Origin: DATLXH01 sp035576005
Lineage (GTDB): Bacteria; Acidobacteriota; Thermoanaerobaculia; Gp7-AA8
Direction: 5' to 3'
DNA: 55,245 nt
Assembly (NCBI GenBank): GCA_035576005.1
Contig: DATLXH010000021.1
Location: forward strand, 1 to 55,245
Made by a program: the position numbers and the translations under genes. Shown piece by piece: positions 17,374 through 26,099 of the stretch. Under the pieces are notes generated by a model. It was not told the origin of the DNA. It did not search any database and worked only from the letters and a program-made list of their open reading frames with translations. Numbering within the stretch: position 1 is the first letter of the stretch; every line of letters begins with the position of its first letter.

Positions 17374-18996
17374 ATGCCGAAAAAGATCCTTCTTGCCGAC
17401 GACAGCATTACGATTCAAAAGGTCGTTGAGCTGACGTTTTCCGATGGTGATTACGAAGTGATCGCTACCAGTAACGGTGCGAAAGCCATCCAGAAACTCT
17501 CTGAGATGCGGCCCGACATCATTCTGTCGGACATCATAATGCCGGAGAAAAACGGCTACGAGGTATGCGAGTACGTCAAGTCGCATCCGGAATTCAGAAC
17601 GATTCCAGTCATCCTGCTGACGGGAACCTTCGAGCCTTTCGACCCTGATCGCGCCGAGAAGGCTGGTTGCGATGCGGTGGTGACCAAGCCGTTCGAATCG
17701 CAGAGCCTGATTCACAAGGTCGAAGAACTGCTTGCTCAGAGCGCGGCGTCATCCGCGGGATCCGCTGCGAGCTCACAGTCCTCCGCGCAAGCCGAACCCT
17801 CCCCGAAGGCGGCGACCCCGCCGACTTTCGAATCGCAGTGGGATACGTCGGTCCCGGAAGAGACGGTCGCGCCTGTAAGTGCTGCACCGTCTTTCGCCAC
17901 GGAAGACGAATCCGACGACGACTCACCCTTTGGAGCGGCGGAGCAGACCGCGGCCGCCGCATCGTCGCCGGTCGATTCCGGATTCCAGTTTGATGATCCA
18001 TTTTCAACAGCGCATGCCGCCGCGACTCAACCGTCAGCCGAGGACAATAAAGGGGACGATCTGTTTGGCGATGCTTCCAGGGACGATTCTCCTGCGGCTT
18101 CCCTTCCTTTCGAGTCTCCCGCTATGCCTCCGATGCAGGACTCCCCCTTTGACTCAACGACTCCGCTCGGCGGCGGTGAGACCCGCGCCTTTCCGCGGAT
18201 GTCCTTCGACGACCTGGATAAAATGAAGAGTGCCGCCGAGGCCGCTCCGGAACCGGAGCCCGTTTCGCCGCCGCCCGATTCGCCGTGGGCGGATCCGGCC
18301 GCGACGGAAAGCGCTTTTGGTGGTGAGACGCGGGCATTCCCTCGCATGAGTTTCGAGGACTTGCAGAAGGTCGGACTCCAGGAGCCTTCGCAGGCGCAGC
18401 CTGCCGCCAGAGACCTCGATGAGGTTGCAGAAACTCGGCGCGAGCAGGCGGAGCCGGCAGCATTTTCCGGCGAAACGCGGGCGTTTCCCAAAATGAGTCT
18501 CGAGGATCTGCAGAATATGCAGAGTGAGAGCGCGAGCAGCGCAGACAGCTGGCCGGCGGAGGCCAAACCGGTCTCGACCGACTGGCCGACCGCTGCGGCA
18601 ACACCAGCCTTTGAGGGCGAATCGGCATCGTCTTCCGCCGACGTCCTTCCCTTCGCACAACCGGAAACTTCGAGCTCTGAATCGGAAGAAAAAGCAGAGG
18701 TCGCTGCCGTACCTCAGGAGTCTGTCTGGGCGACGCCGGAGCAAGATGCTCCGACACCACCTCCGCTTGAGTTCGCCCAGCCGCTTGCAGCGGCCGGAGG
18801 GTCGGCCACGGCTTCTCCTGGATTCGGTGACGATCCTCCCTTCCCGTTGACGGACGAGCAGATAGACAAGATCGCGAGACGGATGGTGGAGCTGATGTCT
18901 CAGGAGACTGTCCGGAACATAGCCTGGGAAGTGATTCCTGATATGGCCCAGATGGTTGTACGTGAGAGGATCCGCGAGCTGGAGGCGGAGTCGTAG
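17374..18996 (+). CDS. Response-regulator protein with disordered linker and three GETRAFP motifs
   Basis: 540 aa. A CheY-like receiver (residues 1-122) has ADDS, phospho-acceptor Asp53 (LSDIIMPEKNGYEV) and KPFE. A long acidic, Ala/Pro/Ser-rich linker contains three near-copies of GETRAFPRMSFEDL near residues 267, 316 and 365, spaced by about 49 aa. The conserved C-terminus (about 490-540, LTDEQIDKIARRMVELM, IAWEVIPDMAQMVV) resembles a helical module known from delta-proteobacterial and acidobacterial regulators linked to motility or polarity. ATG 17374 begins the domain; earlier codons are not part of the fold. Confidence 0.88.
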   Translation: MPKKILLADDSITIQKVVELTFSDGDYEVIATSNGAKAIQKLSEMRPDIILSDIIMPEKNGYEVCEYVKSHPEFRTIPVILLTGTFEPFDPDRAEKAGCDAVVTKPFESQSLIHKVEELLAQSAASSAGSAASSQSSAQAEPSPKAATPPTFESQWDTSVPEETVAPVSAAPSFATEDESDDDSPFGAAEQTAAAASSPVDSGFQFDDPFSTAHAAATQPSAEDNKGDDLFGDASRDDSPAASLPFESPAMPPMQDSPFDSTTPLGGGETRAFPRMSFDDLDKMKSAAEAAPEPEPVSPPPDSPWADPAATESAFGGETRAFPRMSFEDLQKVGLQEPSQAQPAARDLDEVAETRREQAEPAAFSGETRAFPKMSLEDLQNMQSESASSADSWPAEAKPVSTDWPTAAATPAFEGESASSSADVLPFAQPETSSSESEEKAEVAAVPQESVWATPEQDAPTPPPLEFAQPLAAAGGSATASPGFGDDPPFPLTDEQIDKIARRMVELMSQETVRNIAWEVIPDMAQMVVRERIRELEAES

Positions 18997-19125
18997 AGTC
19001 CAGGCGCGCGCGTTCGCACTTGTGTGGGTGTGGGTCGTTTGATCCGTCCCCCTCAAGAAGTGAATTTTCGCGCCAGCGGCTGACTGGAATCCTGTGCGCC
19101 GCAATCTGACGACCTCGCATCTTCC

Positions 19126-19665
19126 ATGAAGATCTACACCCGGGTTGGTGATCGGGGGGAGACCTCGCTCTTCGGCGGTGTCAAGGTCGGAAAAGGGGAC
19201 CTGAGGATCGAGTGCTACGGCACTGTCGATGAATTGAATTCATGGATCGGGCTGGTGCGCACGATGACGTCCGATCCAGATGTTGACGGCGAGCTCAAGC
19301 GGATTCAAAGCGATCTGTTCGACATCGGCGCGCACCTCGCGTCGCCTGAGGGCTCGATCAGGTTCGCTGGTGTAGAGGCCTCAAGGATTGCAGATCTCGA
19401 GAACGCAATCGATCAGATGGAAACGTCTCTCGCGCCACTGAAGAACTTCATTCTGCCGGGCGGCGCCAGCGCCAGTGCATCTCTCCATGTTGCGCGGACC
19501 GTCTGTCGTCGCGCCGAGCGGCGGGTCGTTTCCCTGGGAGATCCCTCCGACATAGGCGGTACGACGATCGCGTACCTGAACCGTCTATCAGATTACCTTT
19601 TTGTAGCGGCGCGTTTCTCGAATCAACGCGAGGGTGTTGACGACGTCGAGTGGAAGCGGCACTAG
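19126..19665 (+). CDS. PduO-type cob(I)alamin adenosyltransferase
   Basis: 179 aa; transfers the adenosyl group of ATP to cob(I)alamin, giving coenzyme B12. The family's ATP-binding N-terminus is MKIYTRVGDRGETSLFGG, followed by VDELNSWIGLVR, and the C-terminal helix has VCRRAERRVVSL and YLNRLSDYLFVAAR. Full length. No other cobamide gene is near. It follows the response-regulator gene by 129 bp. Confidence 0.93.
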   Translation: MKIYTRVGDRGETSLFGGVKVGKGDLRIECYGTVDELNSWIGLVRTMTSDPDVDGELKRIQSDLFDIGAHLASPEGSIRFAGVEASRIADLENAIDQMETSLAPLKNFILPGGASASASLHVARTVCRRAERRVVSLGDPSDIGGTTIAYLNRLSDYLFVAARFSNQREGVDDVEWKRH

Positions 19666-19700
19666 CGCCGGATTTCTCTCCCAGACCTTCGGCGCGAAGC
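19666..19700. repeat. Decayed left end of the 180-bp element
   Basis: GCCGGATTTCTCTCCCAGACCTTCGGCG resembles the left arm of the element at 16164 with several changes, directly after the adenosyltransferase stop. No right arm was found. Confidence 0.45.
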
Positions 19701-19756
19701 GACCCTTCCATTAGCGCCGCCCGCTCGCATGCCGATCACCAGAGCGCTGCGCGTTC

Positions 19757-20659
19757 CTAGCTGCGCCGTCGCTCCGGTCGCCGTTCCGAATTCTTGTACG
19801 TCGACCACCAGAGGTCCCGGAGCAGCGAGGCTCCAGCCGCCATGCGGTCAGCGGCGAAGGCCTTGCCTTCAGCGGCCTTTGTGCCGCGCACGAATGCCTG
19901 ATCACGATCCAGCGTGTAAATGGTGTTGATGTGTGAGAGCGAATCCCTGATCAGGTCAATCGCGACCGTAAACGCGTCGGCTCGCAGCACTGCGGGGCGC
20001 AGCCGCGGAATGACGTCGGCCAGCTCGAGCGCCTGGTTCACGAAAATGGACTCGAAGCGGGAGTGGACGTCGCAGTCATTCGCGTAATTGTTCGGATTGT
20101 CGGCATCAGCCCAGCCGTTGTAATGAATCGAGGCATGGTGAGGATTGGCAGAGTCCGCGACGAAATGCCCGAGCGTCCCGGAAAGGAAAATGATGTTCTG
20201 TTCAATCTGTTCGCGGTCCGTTGACCCGGGACGGCTGGCGCGCCACAGGCGCCACTGATTCGTCAGCAATTCGCTCATCTCCGCGATTCGCCATGGGACA
20301 AAGCCCGCGGTAGTGTTCGAGATCCCGAAACGCTTCAGCCGGCCGGAGTCCGAGAGTTGTTGCACGAACTTGTAGCGGTCTCGGGAGAGCTCGAGACCCG
20401 CCACATACTCGTAGTCGAGGAAGTGATCTGACGAGTTGCTCGCGTCGAACGACTCTCCCGCCCCACGCCAGCGGTCGGGATCGTACGAAAGATACACGAG
20501 CGACGGATACGCGCGGTGAAAGAACCCTGGCATCTCGGCAGGGAGGCCGTGCGCAGCAGCTTCGCTGGAGATTGCGTGGCCCTTCTCCCCCCAGCCAAGC
20601 AGGGGGGTGGCGGGGAACAGCAATAGCAGAAAAGTCGCGACTGCTCCGAATGATCTCAT
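19757..20659 (-). CDS. Secreted S1/P1-nuclease or phospholipase-C-like zinc enzyme
   Basis: 300 aa from ATG 20659, where a signal peptide (hydrophobic FLLLLFPATPLLG) ends just before WGEKGH. The mature N-terminal Trp followed by GxxxGH, then DHFLDYE, LGHFVADSANPHHASIHYNGW and VHSRFES give the His/Asp ligands of a trinuclear zinc site, as in the S1/P1 nuclease and zinc-dependent phospholipase C superfamily. Exported hydrolysis of nucleic acid or phospholipid is inferred; the substrate cannot be told. The longer open frame upstream is the 180-bp repeat and not coding. Confidence 0.85.
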   Translation of the reverse strand: MRSFGAVATFLLLLFPATPLLGWGEKGHAISSEAAAHGLPAEMPGFFHRAYPSLVYLSYDPDRWRGAGESFDASNSSDHFLDYEYVAGLELSRDRYKFVQQLSDSGRLKRFGISNTTAGFVPWRIAEMSELLTNQWRLWRASRPGSTDREQIEQNIIFLSGTLGHFVADSANPHHASIHYNGWADADNPNNYANDCDVHSRFESIFVNQALELADVIPRLRPAVLRADAFTVAIDLIRDSLSHINTIYTLDRDQAFVRGTKAAEGKAFAADRMAAGASLLRDLWWSTYKNSERRPERRRS

Positions 20660-20712
20660 CGACGTTGAATTGTAGCAAAGGGAGCGGCGAGGCCGCCGCG
20701 ATGTCCGGGCTG

Positions 20713-20892
20713 GCCGGCATTTCTCACAGACCTTTGTCGTGAGACGGCGGAGAGTGGCTTGGATGCGAGGCGCACGGCGATTTTGCGACGAAGGCATAGT
20801 CGACACTATGTCGAGGAGCGAAATTGCTGTGCAACGAAGCAGACAGGCCGCTATCCGTCGTCTCTCGGCGAAGGTCTGTGAGAAATGCGGGC
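20713..20892. repeat. 180-bp palindromic element, copy 2
   Basis: Same length and layout as copy 1 at 16164-16343. Position 14 from each end differs between copies but stays paired: C/G in copy 1 (16177 and 16330), A/T here (20726 and 20879). It lies 54 bp upstream of the start of the secreted zinc enzyme. Confidence 0.8.
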
Positions 20893-20943
20893 TAGACTCG
20901 CTGAGCGCCGCTACGTCGACATCGAATCGTCTCATTCAGGCGC

Positions 20944-20968
20944 GACAGACAAGAGTGTCTGTCCTACA
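20944..20968. repeat. Short AAGAGTGTCTGTC palindromic repeat, copy 2
   Basis: GACAGAC-AAGAGT-GTCTGTC plus CTACA, near-identical to 2699-2725. Confidence 0.5.
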
Positions 20969-21319
20969 GGCGGCCCTCAGCTCACGACCGATGGAGCATT
21001 TTCAGTAGTTCACAGTCGCCACGAGTAAGTCCCGAAACTCACGCTGCTGGGGGGCGTTATCCACGAGCAGGTTTGTGCGGCATGGACGGGTCCGACTGCA
21101 AGGGCGCTCCCTACCAACGTCACGCTGACGTCAGGCGGGTCGGAGCGCGGGAACGAATCCTGAGAGCGATCAACTTCATCGCGACACAGCGCGAAAATGG
21201 TGTGCAGACCCGCTTCGCGCTATCCTTCCACCCGGAATGACTCACGCACGTCCCACTCCGCTGATGCTCGACAACTCAGTGAACGCGGCGCCCTGCCGGC
21301 CAGTCGCGTGGTCCCCCCA

Positions 21320-22954
21320 ATGAGAGGACTCACCTTCACCCTCGCCGCCTGGAGCCAGGCACTCGTCCTGGCGACTGCGGCCCTTGCTGATCAACAGATC
21401 GAGATGCCTGTAATCAGCGAGAGAGTCGAGGTCACCGTCATCAATGTCGACGTAGTTGTGAATGACCGACAGGGCAAGCCCGTTCAGGGTCTGACGGCGA
21501 ACGATTTCGAAATTCTCGAAGACGATCAGCCGCAGCCGATTTCGAACTTTTCTGAGATCAAGCTCGCGCCTCCGCAATCATCTCAATCGCCTTCAACCGG
21601 ATCCACGGCCAGGGCCGCTGTTCAACCCCGGCGGCGATTCGTCTTCTTCGTCGACAACTTCAGCATCCACCCGTTCCACCGTCACCGTGTGTTCGAAGGC
21701 GCCAAAGAGTTCCTTCGCACCAACCTCGGTCCCTCGGACGAAGCGATGATCGTGAGCTGGAACCGGCGACTGAAGATTGCAGTGCCACCAACCCACGATC
21801 TCACACACCTGGAATCAGGTTTCAATGAAGTCCTGAAGGATGTCTCGGTAGCACCCGGGTCCGGTTTCGAGCGTGACCAGTTCCTCAGAGAATTGAGTCA
21901 GGATCGCGAGCGAGCAGCGACAAATGCGCGAATGCAGGCGCGGATGGCGTCTAACGACCTCCAACAAAGCGTAAGGGCGATCAACACGCTGCTCTCGCGG
22001 CTGGCCGGAGTCGACGGCAGGAAGATTCTCGTGCTCGTCAGCGAGGGCCTCCCGATGCAACCCGGCAGGGAGTTTTTCGACGCAATCGAGAATGACGCGG
22101 CTGGTGGTCCCGGTACCAGCTCGCTGCTGGAGGCTCAGGAGTTCAACAGTGCGAAACTGATCGATTCCATCGCCACCGCCGCGAATGCCGCTGGCGTCAC
22201 GATCTATGCAATTCATCCCGGTGGCCCGGGATCCCTGCCCTCCGCCGAAGACTCTGAACCTGGTTCCATGAGGAGCCGCGATGTCTCAACCGCCAACAGC
22301 ATCGAGTCGCTGACCCACGTCTCACAGATGACCGGGGGGCTCGTGACGTCCCGCACGAACAACTTCGCTTCAGCCTTTGCCCGGCTCTCCGCCGATCTTT
22401 CCTCGTACTACTCCCTCGGCTACCGGTCGACCACCAGGCATCAGGATCGCCAGCGAAATCTCCGGGTGCGTACGAAGGATGGGACATATTCAGTGCGGAC
22501 GCGAAAGAGTTTCGTCGAACGTTCGACGGAGTCGCAGATGCGCGAGCGAGTTGTGGCGAATCTCTTCTTCCCAGTCTCCGAGAACGGGATGCGGATCCTG
22601 GCAGAACTGGGCAGGTCGCGGGGCCTCCGGAAACGGGGAGAGGTATCCGTTCCGGTGAAGATCGCCGTGCCGATGGATTCGTTGACAATCCTTCCCTCAG
22701 GCAATCAGCAGATCGCTGGCTTCTCGGTGCTGCTCGCTGGGGTGGACAAGAATGATTCCGTGACTCCCCTGGTGGAGAAGACGCATCGAATCCGATTTCC
22801 GACGTCCGACCTGCCAAAGACGAAAGGTTCCCACTTTATCTATACGCTCGACGTGCATACCAGCCGTGGCAATCGTTTGTCAGTGGCCGTCGTGGACGAA
22901 ATCTCGAAGGCCACCGGATTCACGACGCTCCAGGTGCCTGACAGGCTTCCCTGA
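21320..22954 (+). CDS. VWFA-related protein (Acidobacterial type)
   Basis: 544 aa from ATG 21320, which begins a signal peptide (FTLAAWSQALVLATAALA). The following VTVINVDVVVNDRQGKPVQGLTANDFEILED is the typical N-terminal Ig-like portion of the Acidobacterial VWFA-related family. The VWA-like part contains FVFFVDNFSI and KILVLVSEGLPM, then YSLGYRS near the C-terminus. Members are exported; the function is unknown, with metal-dependent ligand binding or protein interaction assumed. Strong taxonomic marker for Acidobacteriota. Confidence 0.88.
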   Translation: MRGLTFTLAAWSQALVLATAALADQQIEMPVISERVEVTVINVDVVVNDRQGKPVQGLTANDFEILEDDQPQPISNFSEIKLAPPQSSQSPSTGSTARAAVQPRRRFVFFVDNFSIHPFHRHRVFEGAKEFLRTNLGPSDEAMIVSWNRRLKIAVPPTHDLTHLESGFNEVLKDVSVAPGSGFERDQFLRELSQDRERAATNARMQARMASNDLQQSVRAINTLLSRLAGVDGRKILVLVSEGLPMQPGREFFDAIENDAAGGPGTSSLLEAQEFNSAKLIDSIATAANAAGVTIYAIHPGGPGSLPSAEDSEPGSMRSRDVSTANSIESLTHVSQMTGGLVTSRTNNFASAFARLSADLSSYYSLGYRSTTRHQDRQRNLRVRTKDGTYSVRTRKSFVERSTESQMRERVVANLFFPVSENGMRILAELGRSRGLRKRGEVSVPVKIAVPMDSLTILPSGNQQIAGFSVLLAGVDKNDSVTPLVEKTHRIRFPTSDLPKTKGSHFIYTLDVHTSRGNRLSVAVVDEISKATGFTTLQVPDRLP

Positions 22955-23450
22955 AGGTCGGGCGTTAGCGACGCACACTCACCCTCCGCGGCGCTGGATC
23001 CTTCTCCCCTCTCCCCGCGGGATGGGTAAACAGTCTCGCGGGGCTCGCTCGTTTTCCCTCTCCCCGCGGGAGAGGGTGGCGCGCTTAGCGCCGGGTGAGG
23101 GTCTCTGATCGCGCCGGCCTGCCGGATTCACTCCATTACGCGGCGGCGGTCGCGTCGATGGGCTCCGTACTGATAAGGTGCAGGCTCTCGGTTCAACAGC
23201 GGGACGTCGCGATGCGTTAGACCCTCGCCCCTAGCTCCTCTCCAGCCGGGAGAGGGGGATACAGTCTCGCGGCGCTCGCGTCTGTGAATCAACTCACCTC
23301 GCACTCTGTAACCGTTCGAGTTCTCCCCAGCACGGCGCGATGCGCCTCGTCCGTATCCCTGGTCTTATGAAGCGAGACTCAGGGCATGCGGACGATAGCG
23401 TCTTTAACGAAACCGTTACGCGGGTTACAGTCACGTTGTGTCGTCCTGCC
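22955..23450. other. Intergenic region rich in CCCTCTCC repeats
   Basis: No gene. CCCTCTCCCCGCGGG-type hairpins lie at about 23010-23030 and 23056-23075, and a decayed form near 23237-23257. The phrase CAGTCTCGCGG-GCTCGC occurs at about 23031 and 23262. The latter part (23290-23450) shows nothing I recognise. Confidence 0.5.
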
Positions 23451-23663
23451 TTACTCCAGTCTCATCAATGTATCAAGCGAGCCGTTATCGGTCGACACGA
23501 TGTACGGAATCACCGCCCCCTTATCGTTTATCACCTCAACATCGATCTGCAGGTTGTGAAGATCTCCCACCGAGTCACGGCCTGCGCCAAACACCTCTCT
23601 TCCGATCTCTCTAAACGAGATCGCCTGACGGGGACTCAGCACGTACTCTTTCTTCGCCGCGAC
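23451..23663 (-). pseudogene. C-terminal remnant of a secreted protein
   Basis: About 70 codons, open only from a TAG at 23664-23666, with a GTG at 23642 but no convincing start. The translation has YVLSPRQAISFREIGREVFG and ends VIPYIVSTDNGSLDTLMRL. This matches in layout the C-terminal module of the secreted protein at 47014-49830, which ends a beta-sandwich with TMIDNKTNDPAYL. I read it as the tail of a deleted gene of that type. It lies directly downstream of the FMN reductase gene. Confidence 0.5.
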
Positions 23664-23671
23664 CTATGCTC

Positions 23672-24718
23672 CTACTCTCCGGCCTTTGGGATTCCCGTGT
23701 CCTGATTCAGACCGAGGTCGTCCTGTTCTCTTGGGGATGAACCGGCCGGGGCGGCGCCCATGGACATTCGGATCGAGCGCCATTTGAGTTTTGCGTCGGC
23801 CCAGCGGTGGGATGGCGCGTTGTAACCAGCCGCGCGGAACGTGCCGGGCGGGACTTTCCCCTTCGCCTGGACATACTCAGTGAAGCTTCCGGTAAAGCGG
23901 TCGAGCTCCTCGTAAACCTCTGCGTCAGGCGCGAGATCCTCGGCCTGGTTATCGCTGTACTTTTTCCCTCGCCCAAACTCGACGTATTTCCAAAGAACAT
24001 CCGGGACTTCGATGCCTCCGTAGCGGCATTGCCAGACGAGCGGGGCGTAAGAGTCGCGCATGGTTTCGAATGGTTCGTCGTCGGGATTGAACCAGGACTT
24101 GTGACGAAGAATGTTGGGACGACCGCTCGCATCGAGCTCGTCGCCACCGCCGTCTCCATAGACAAAGAACGCCGCAGTTCGCCCTTCCAGATGGTTGACG
24201 CTCAGCGATTCCCATTCAGCAGAGTGTTCGAGTTTCATTGCCAGCTCCGGGTCCTTGTGCTCGATCAGCTCCTCACGCGGGTTGCCACCGTTCATGCAGA
24301 CCAGTCGATCGAACATCAGTTTCAGGTTGCTCGACGGTGCGTACCAGTTGACGGGGCCGATGATCGCCCACGCATCGGCGAGGTCGAGCCGCGCATAGAG
24401 ATCGAGATTCCACATCAGGTCGGGCTCGTCTTTGTTGTCTTTTTCATAGCAGTTGCATGGCCAGCAGCAGAGAGCCATGGAGGTCGAAACGCACGCGTTG
24501 CAGCTTTGAATGCGAGGGGCCGCGAAGACATTGCCGAGGTCGACCTGATCGATTTCCCACTCGCCGGGGAGCCGGGATGCCATCCGTTTCATGAACGTAC
24601 GCGCCTTGCTGTCGACCCCGGGACAGTTGTATTGGCGCCGGTCGCTGCCCGCAATGAGCAGAACGCGGAGGGGCCGTTGTTCGAGAGGAAGCGTGGATGC
24701 GTCATCATTTGGTTTCAT
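23672..24718 (-). CDS. Flavodoxin-fold NAD(P)H oxidoreductase
   Basis: 348 aa. The N-terminal part (RVLLIAGSDRRQYNCPGVDSK) fits the FMN-phosphate loop of NADPH-dependent FMN reductases, followed by SCNACVS and ALCCWPCNCY, a Cys-rich block, and IIGPVNWYAPSSNLKLMFDRL, the second flavin-contact region. The family reduces FMN or quinones in the cytoplasm. The C-terminal about 100 residues are an extension of unknown role with a basic, disordered tail. Single gene. Confidence 0.85.
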   Translation of the reverse strand: MKPNDDASTLPLEQRPLRVLLIAGSDRRQYNCPGVDSKARTFMKRMASRLPGEWEIDQVDLGNVFAAPRIQSCNACVSTSMALCCWPCNCYEKDNKDEPDLMWNLDLYARLDLADAWAIIGPVNWYAPSSNLKLMFDRLVCMNGGNPREELIEHKDPELAMKLEHSAEWESLSVNHLEGRTAAFFVYGDGGGDELDASGRPNILRHKSWFNPDDEPFETMRDSYAPLVWQCRYGGIEVPDVLWKYVEFGRGKKYSDNQAEDLAPDAEVYEELDRFTGSFTEYVQAKGKVPPGTFRAAGYNAPSHRWADAKLKWRSIRMSMGAAPAGSSPREQDDLGLNQDTGIPKAGE

Positions 24719-24789
24719 GAGGCGACAGTGGGTGCAAGCAGTCTGCCGCCATGGCCGACGTCGCAGCGACGATCACTCCGCTCGAGGGC

Positions 24790-24909
24790 GGACGCGCGCG
24801 TGGAATTCACACATGCGCTGCGCGGAGTCGCTCCAGTCTCCAAGCAGTCGTCCTCTATCAGGACGATCTCTGCCTCGGCGGCGGTTGGATCGCAAAGACC
24901 CTTTTTTAG
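24790..24909 (+). pseudogene. mnmA: C-terminal remnant of tRNA 2-thiouridylase
   Basis: The peptide RVEFTHALRGVAP in one frame is followed, after a +2 shift near 24836, by QAVVLYQDDLCLGGGWI and a stop at 24907. MnmA proteins end with a beta-strand block of the form RAV-x-PGQ-x-VFY-x-G-x-LGGG, so this is the last 40 codons of an mnmA gene with a frameshift. The stop overlaps that of the convergent SPW gene. The rest of mnmA is absent. Confidence 0.6.
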
Positions 24910-25301
24910 CTCTGAGCTGGCGTGGTTCCCATCGGCCGATAAGTCGTGGGACTCCCGGCAGCTTTGTAGTCCGTAGTCAGCCAGACCAGGAAAAGCGCGA
25001 TACCAGACCCGACGAAGTAGTTGCGGGCAGCGGTCTCACCAGAAAACCCGGCGATCCATGGCAGCGCTACGAGCACGAAAGAGATGACGAACTCGATCGA
25101 GCCATGAACCGTGAACGGCATCCACTTGAACAGCCCGAGCGGAAATGCCGTGATCAGAGTCTCGATCAGGTGCACCACGGCGAGCACATAACAGATCGTA
25201 GCTGGCGTTTTGGAGAAGCCGAGAATGGATGGGGCGAGCGCAAACGCGACTACCACCAGGTAGTCGAGGTAGCCATGAACGCGCGGGGAAAGTATTTTCA
25301 T
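24906..25301 (-). CDS. SPW-repeat membrane protein
   Basis: 131 aa with four predicted membrane helices. The paired W-containing segments (HGYLDYLVVVAFALAPSILGF and a second half FVISFVLVALPWIAGF) are typical of SPW-type small integral membrane proteins. Function unknown. It follows the glmS remnant by 20 bp on the same strand. Confidence 0.75.
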   Translation of the reverse strand: MKILSPRVHGYLDYLVVVAFALAPSILGFSKTPATICYVLAVVHLIETLITAFPLGLFKWMPFTVHGSIEFVISFVLVALPWIAGFSGETAARNYFVGSGIALFLVWLTTDYKAAGSPTTYRPMGTTPAQS

Positions 25302-25321
25302 GAAAGATCCTCACGGAAAGC

Positions 25322-25480
25322 CTACTCCACGGTCACGCTTTTCGCCAGGTTTCTTGGCTGATCGACGTCGCATCCGCGGCGCAGGGCGATGTAGTACGCG
25401 AGCAGATGTGTGGGGATGACCGAGAGAATCGGCTGCAGCTGATCGATTGTCCATGGAATCTCGATCACGTCGTCAGCCAT
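25322..25480 (-). pseudogene. glmS: C-terminal remnant of glucosamine-fructose-6-P aminotransferase
   Basis: The last 52 codons end IALRRGCDVDQPRNLAKSVTVE, the strictly conserved end of GlmS, preceded by THLLAYY. Upstream of 25480 the similarity stops, and the glutaminase and isomerase domains are absent. The retained end includes the region that TnsD of Tn7 recognises in other bacteria. A full glmS must exist elsewhere if the enzyme is needed. Confidence 0.85.
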
Positions 25481-26099
25481 CTTCTGAGGCGGCGGCGTGG
25501 GATCGTCGGGCCGGTTCGCGCCAGCCGGCTCTTGCTCGAGATGTAGCCTGATCGGCACCTGCGGCGTACAACGCGTAGAAGAACCGGATGAAAGAACACG
25601 GGTTGTCGACCGCGTTCGGGTCGGATCGGGCGCCCGCGCACGAGTGAGCACCGAAATCGCCCTGGGCGTGGGGCGTGGACGCTGCCCCCTCACGGCCACG
25701 CCTGCTACAAGGCTGGTCTCTGGAGCCGTTTTGGTTCAATCAGGTGCAAAAGTGGCTTCCTTGGTATCTCCGAGGGGGGATATGACCGGAGAAAATCGAC
25801 GATGGCAGAGCCCCGAGTCTGTTTCCGGCGGGATGGCGGAACGCCGCGCCATGAATAATTGCGCAAGAAAGTCATCGACTTCAGCGGCGATCCTCTTCTG
25901 CTCCTCGAGTGTGGGGGAAACTGCGGCCCTACCGTGTACGAGGCGACTTCACGAAAGGTTCAACTCTCACTGCACCGTGGCATTGCAGCGACCGCGAGCC
26001 ACGATGTGATGCTTTCGTGAGAATTCCGAGCCCGGGCTGTACGAGCTTCTTGCACGTGACTATTCCGCACGACCACGAAGGTGGTCGAAGGAGAAAAAC
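25481..26099. other. Intergenic region, no gene recognised
   Basis: About 620 bp between the glmS remnant and the lipoprotein gene. Open frames exist on both strands but none has a recognisable motif or start context. AAGGAGAAAAAC at the right end is the ribosome site of the lipoprotein gene. Confidence 0.5.

Larger units (their letters stand above)
20660..21319. other. Intergenic region with palindromic element copy 2
   Basis: Divergent promoter region of the secreted zinc enzyme (minus) and the VWFA protein (plus). It holds the 180-bp element at 20713-20892 and the small palindrome at 20944-20963. CTGACGTCAG at 21125-21134 is a perfect 10-bp palindrome of unknown meaning. The open frames here derive from repeats. 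Confidence 0.5.

Noticed and set aside
23597..23608. CTCTTCCGATCT, identical to a sequencing-adapter core
   Set aside because: Only 12 bases match; the flanks do not, and the complement fits the peptide REIGREV in the remnant frame at 23451-23663. Chance is more likely than contamination.
25330..25361. Plus-strand peptide ending AYSTVTLFARFLG
   Set aside because: It is the antisense of the conserved glmS end, a known spurious peptide.
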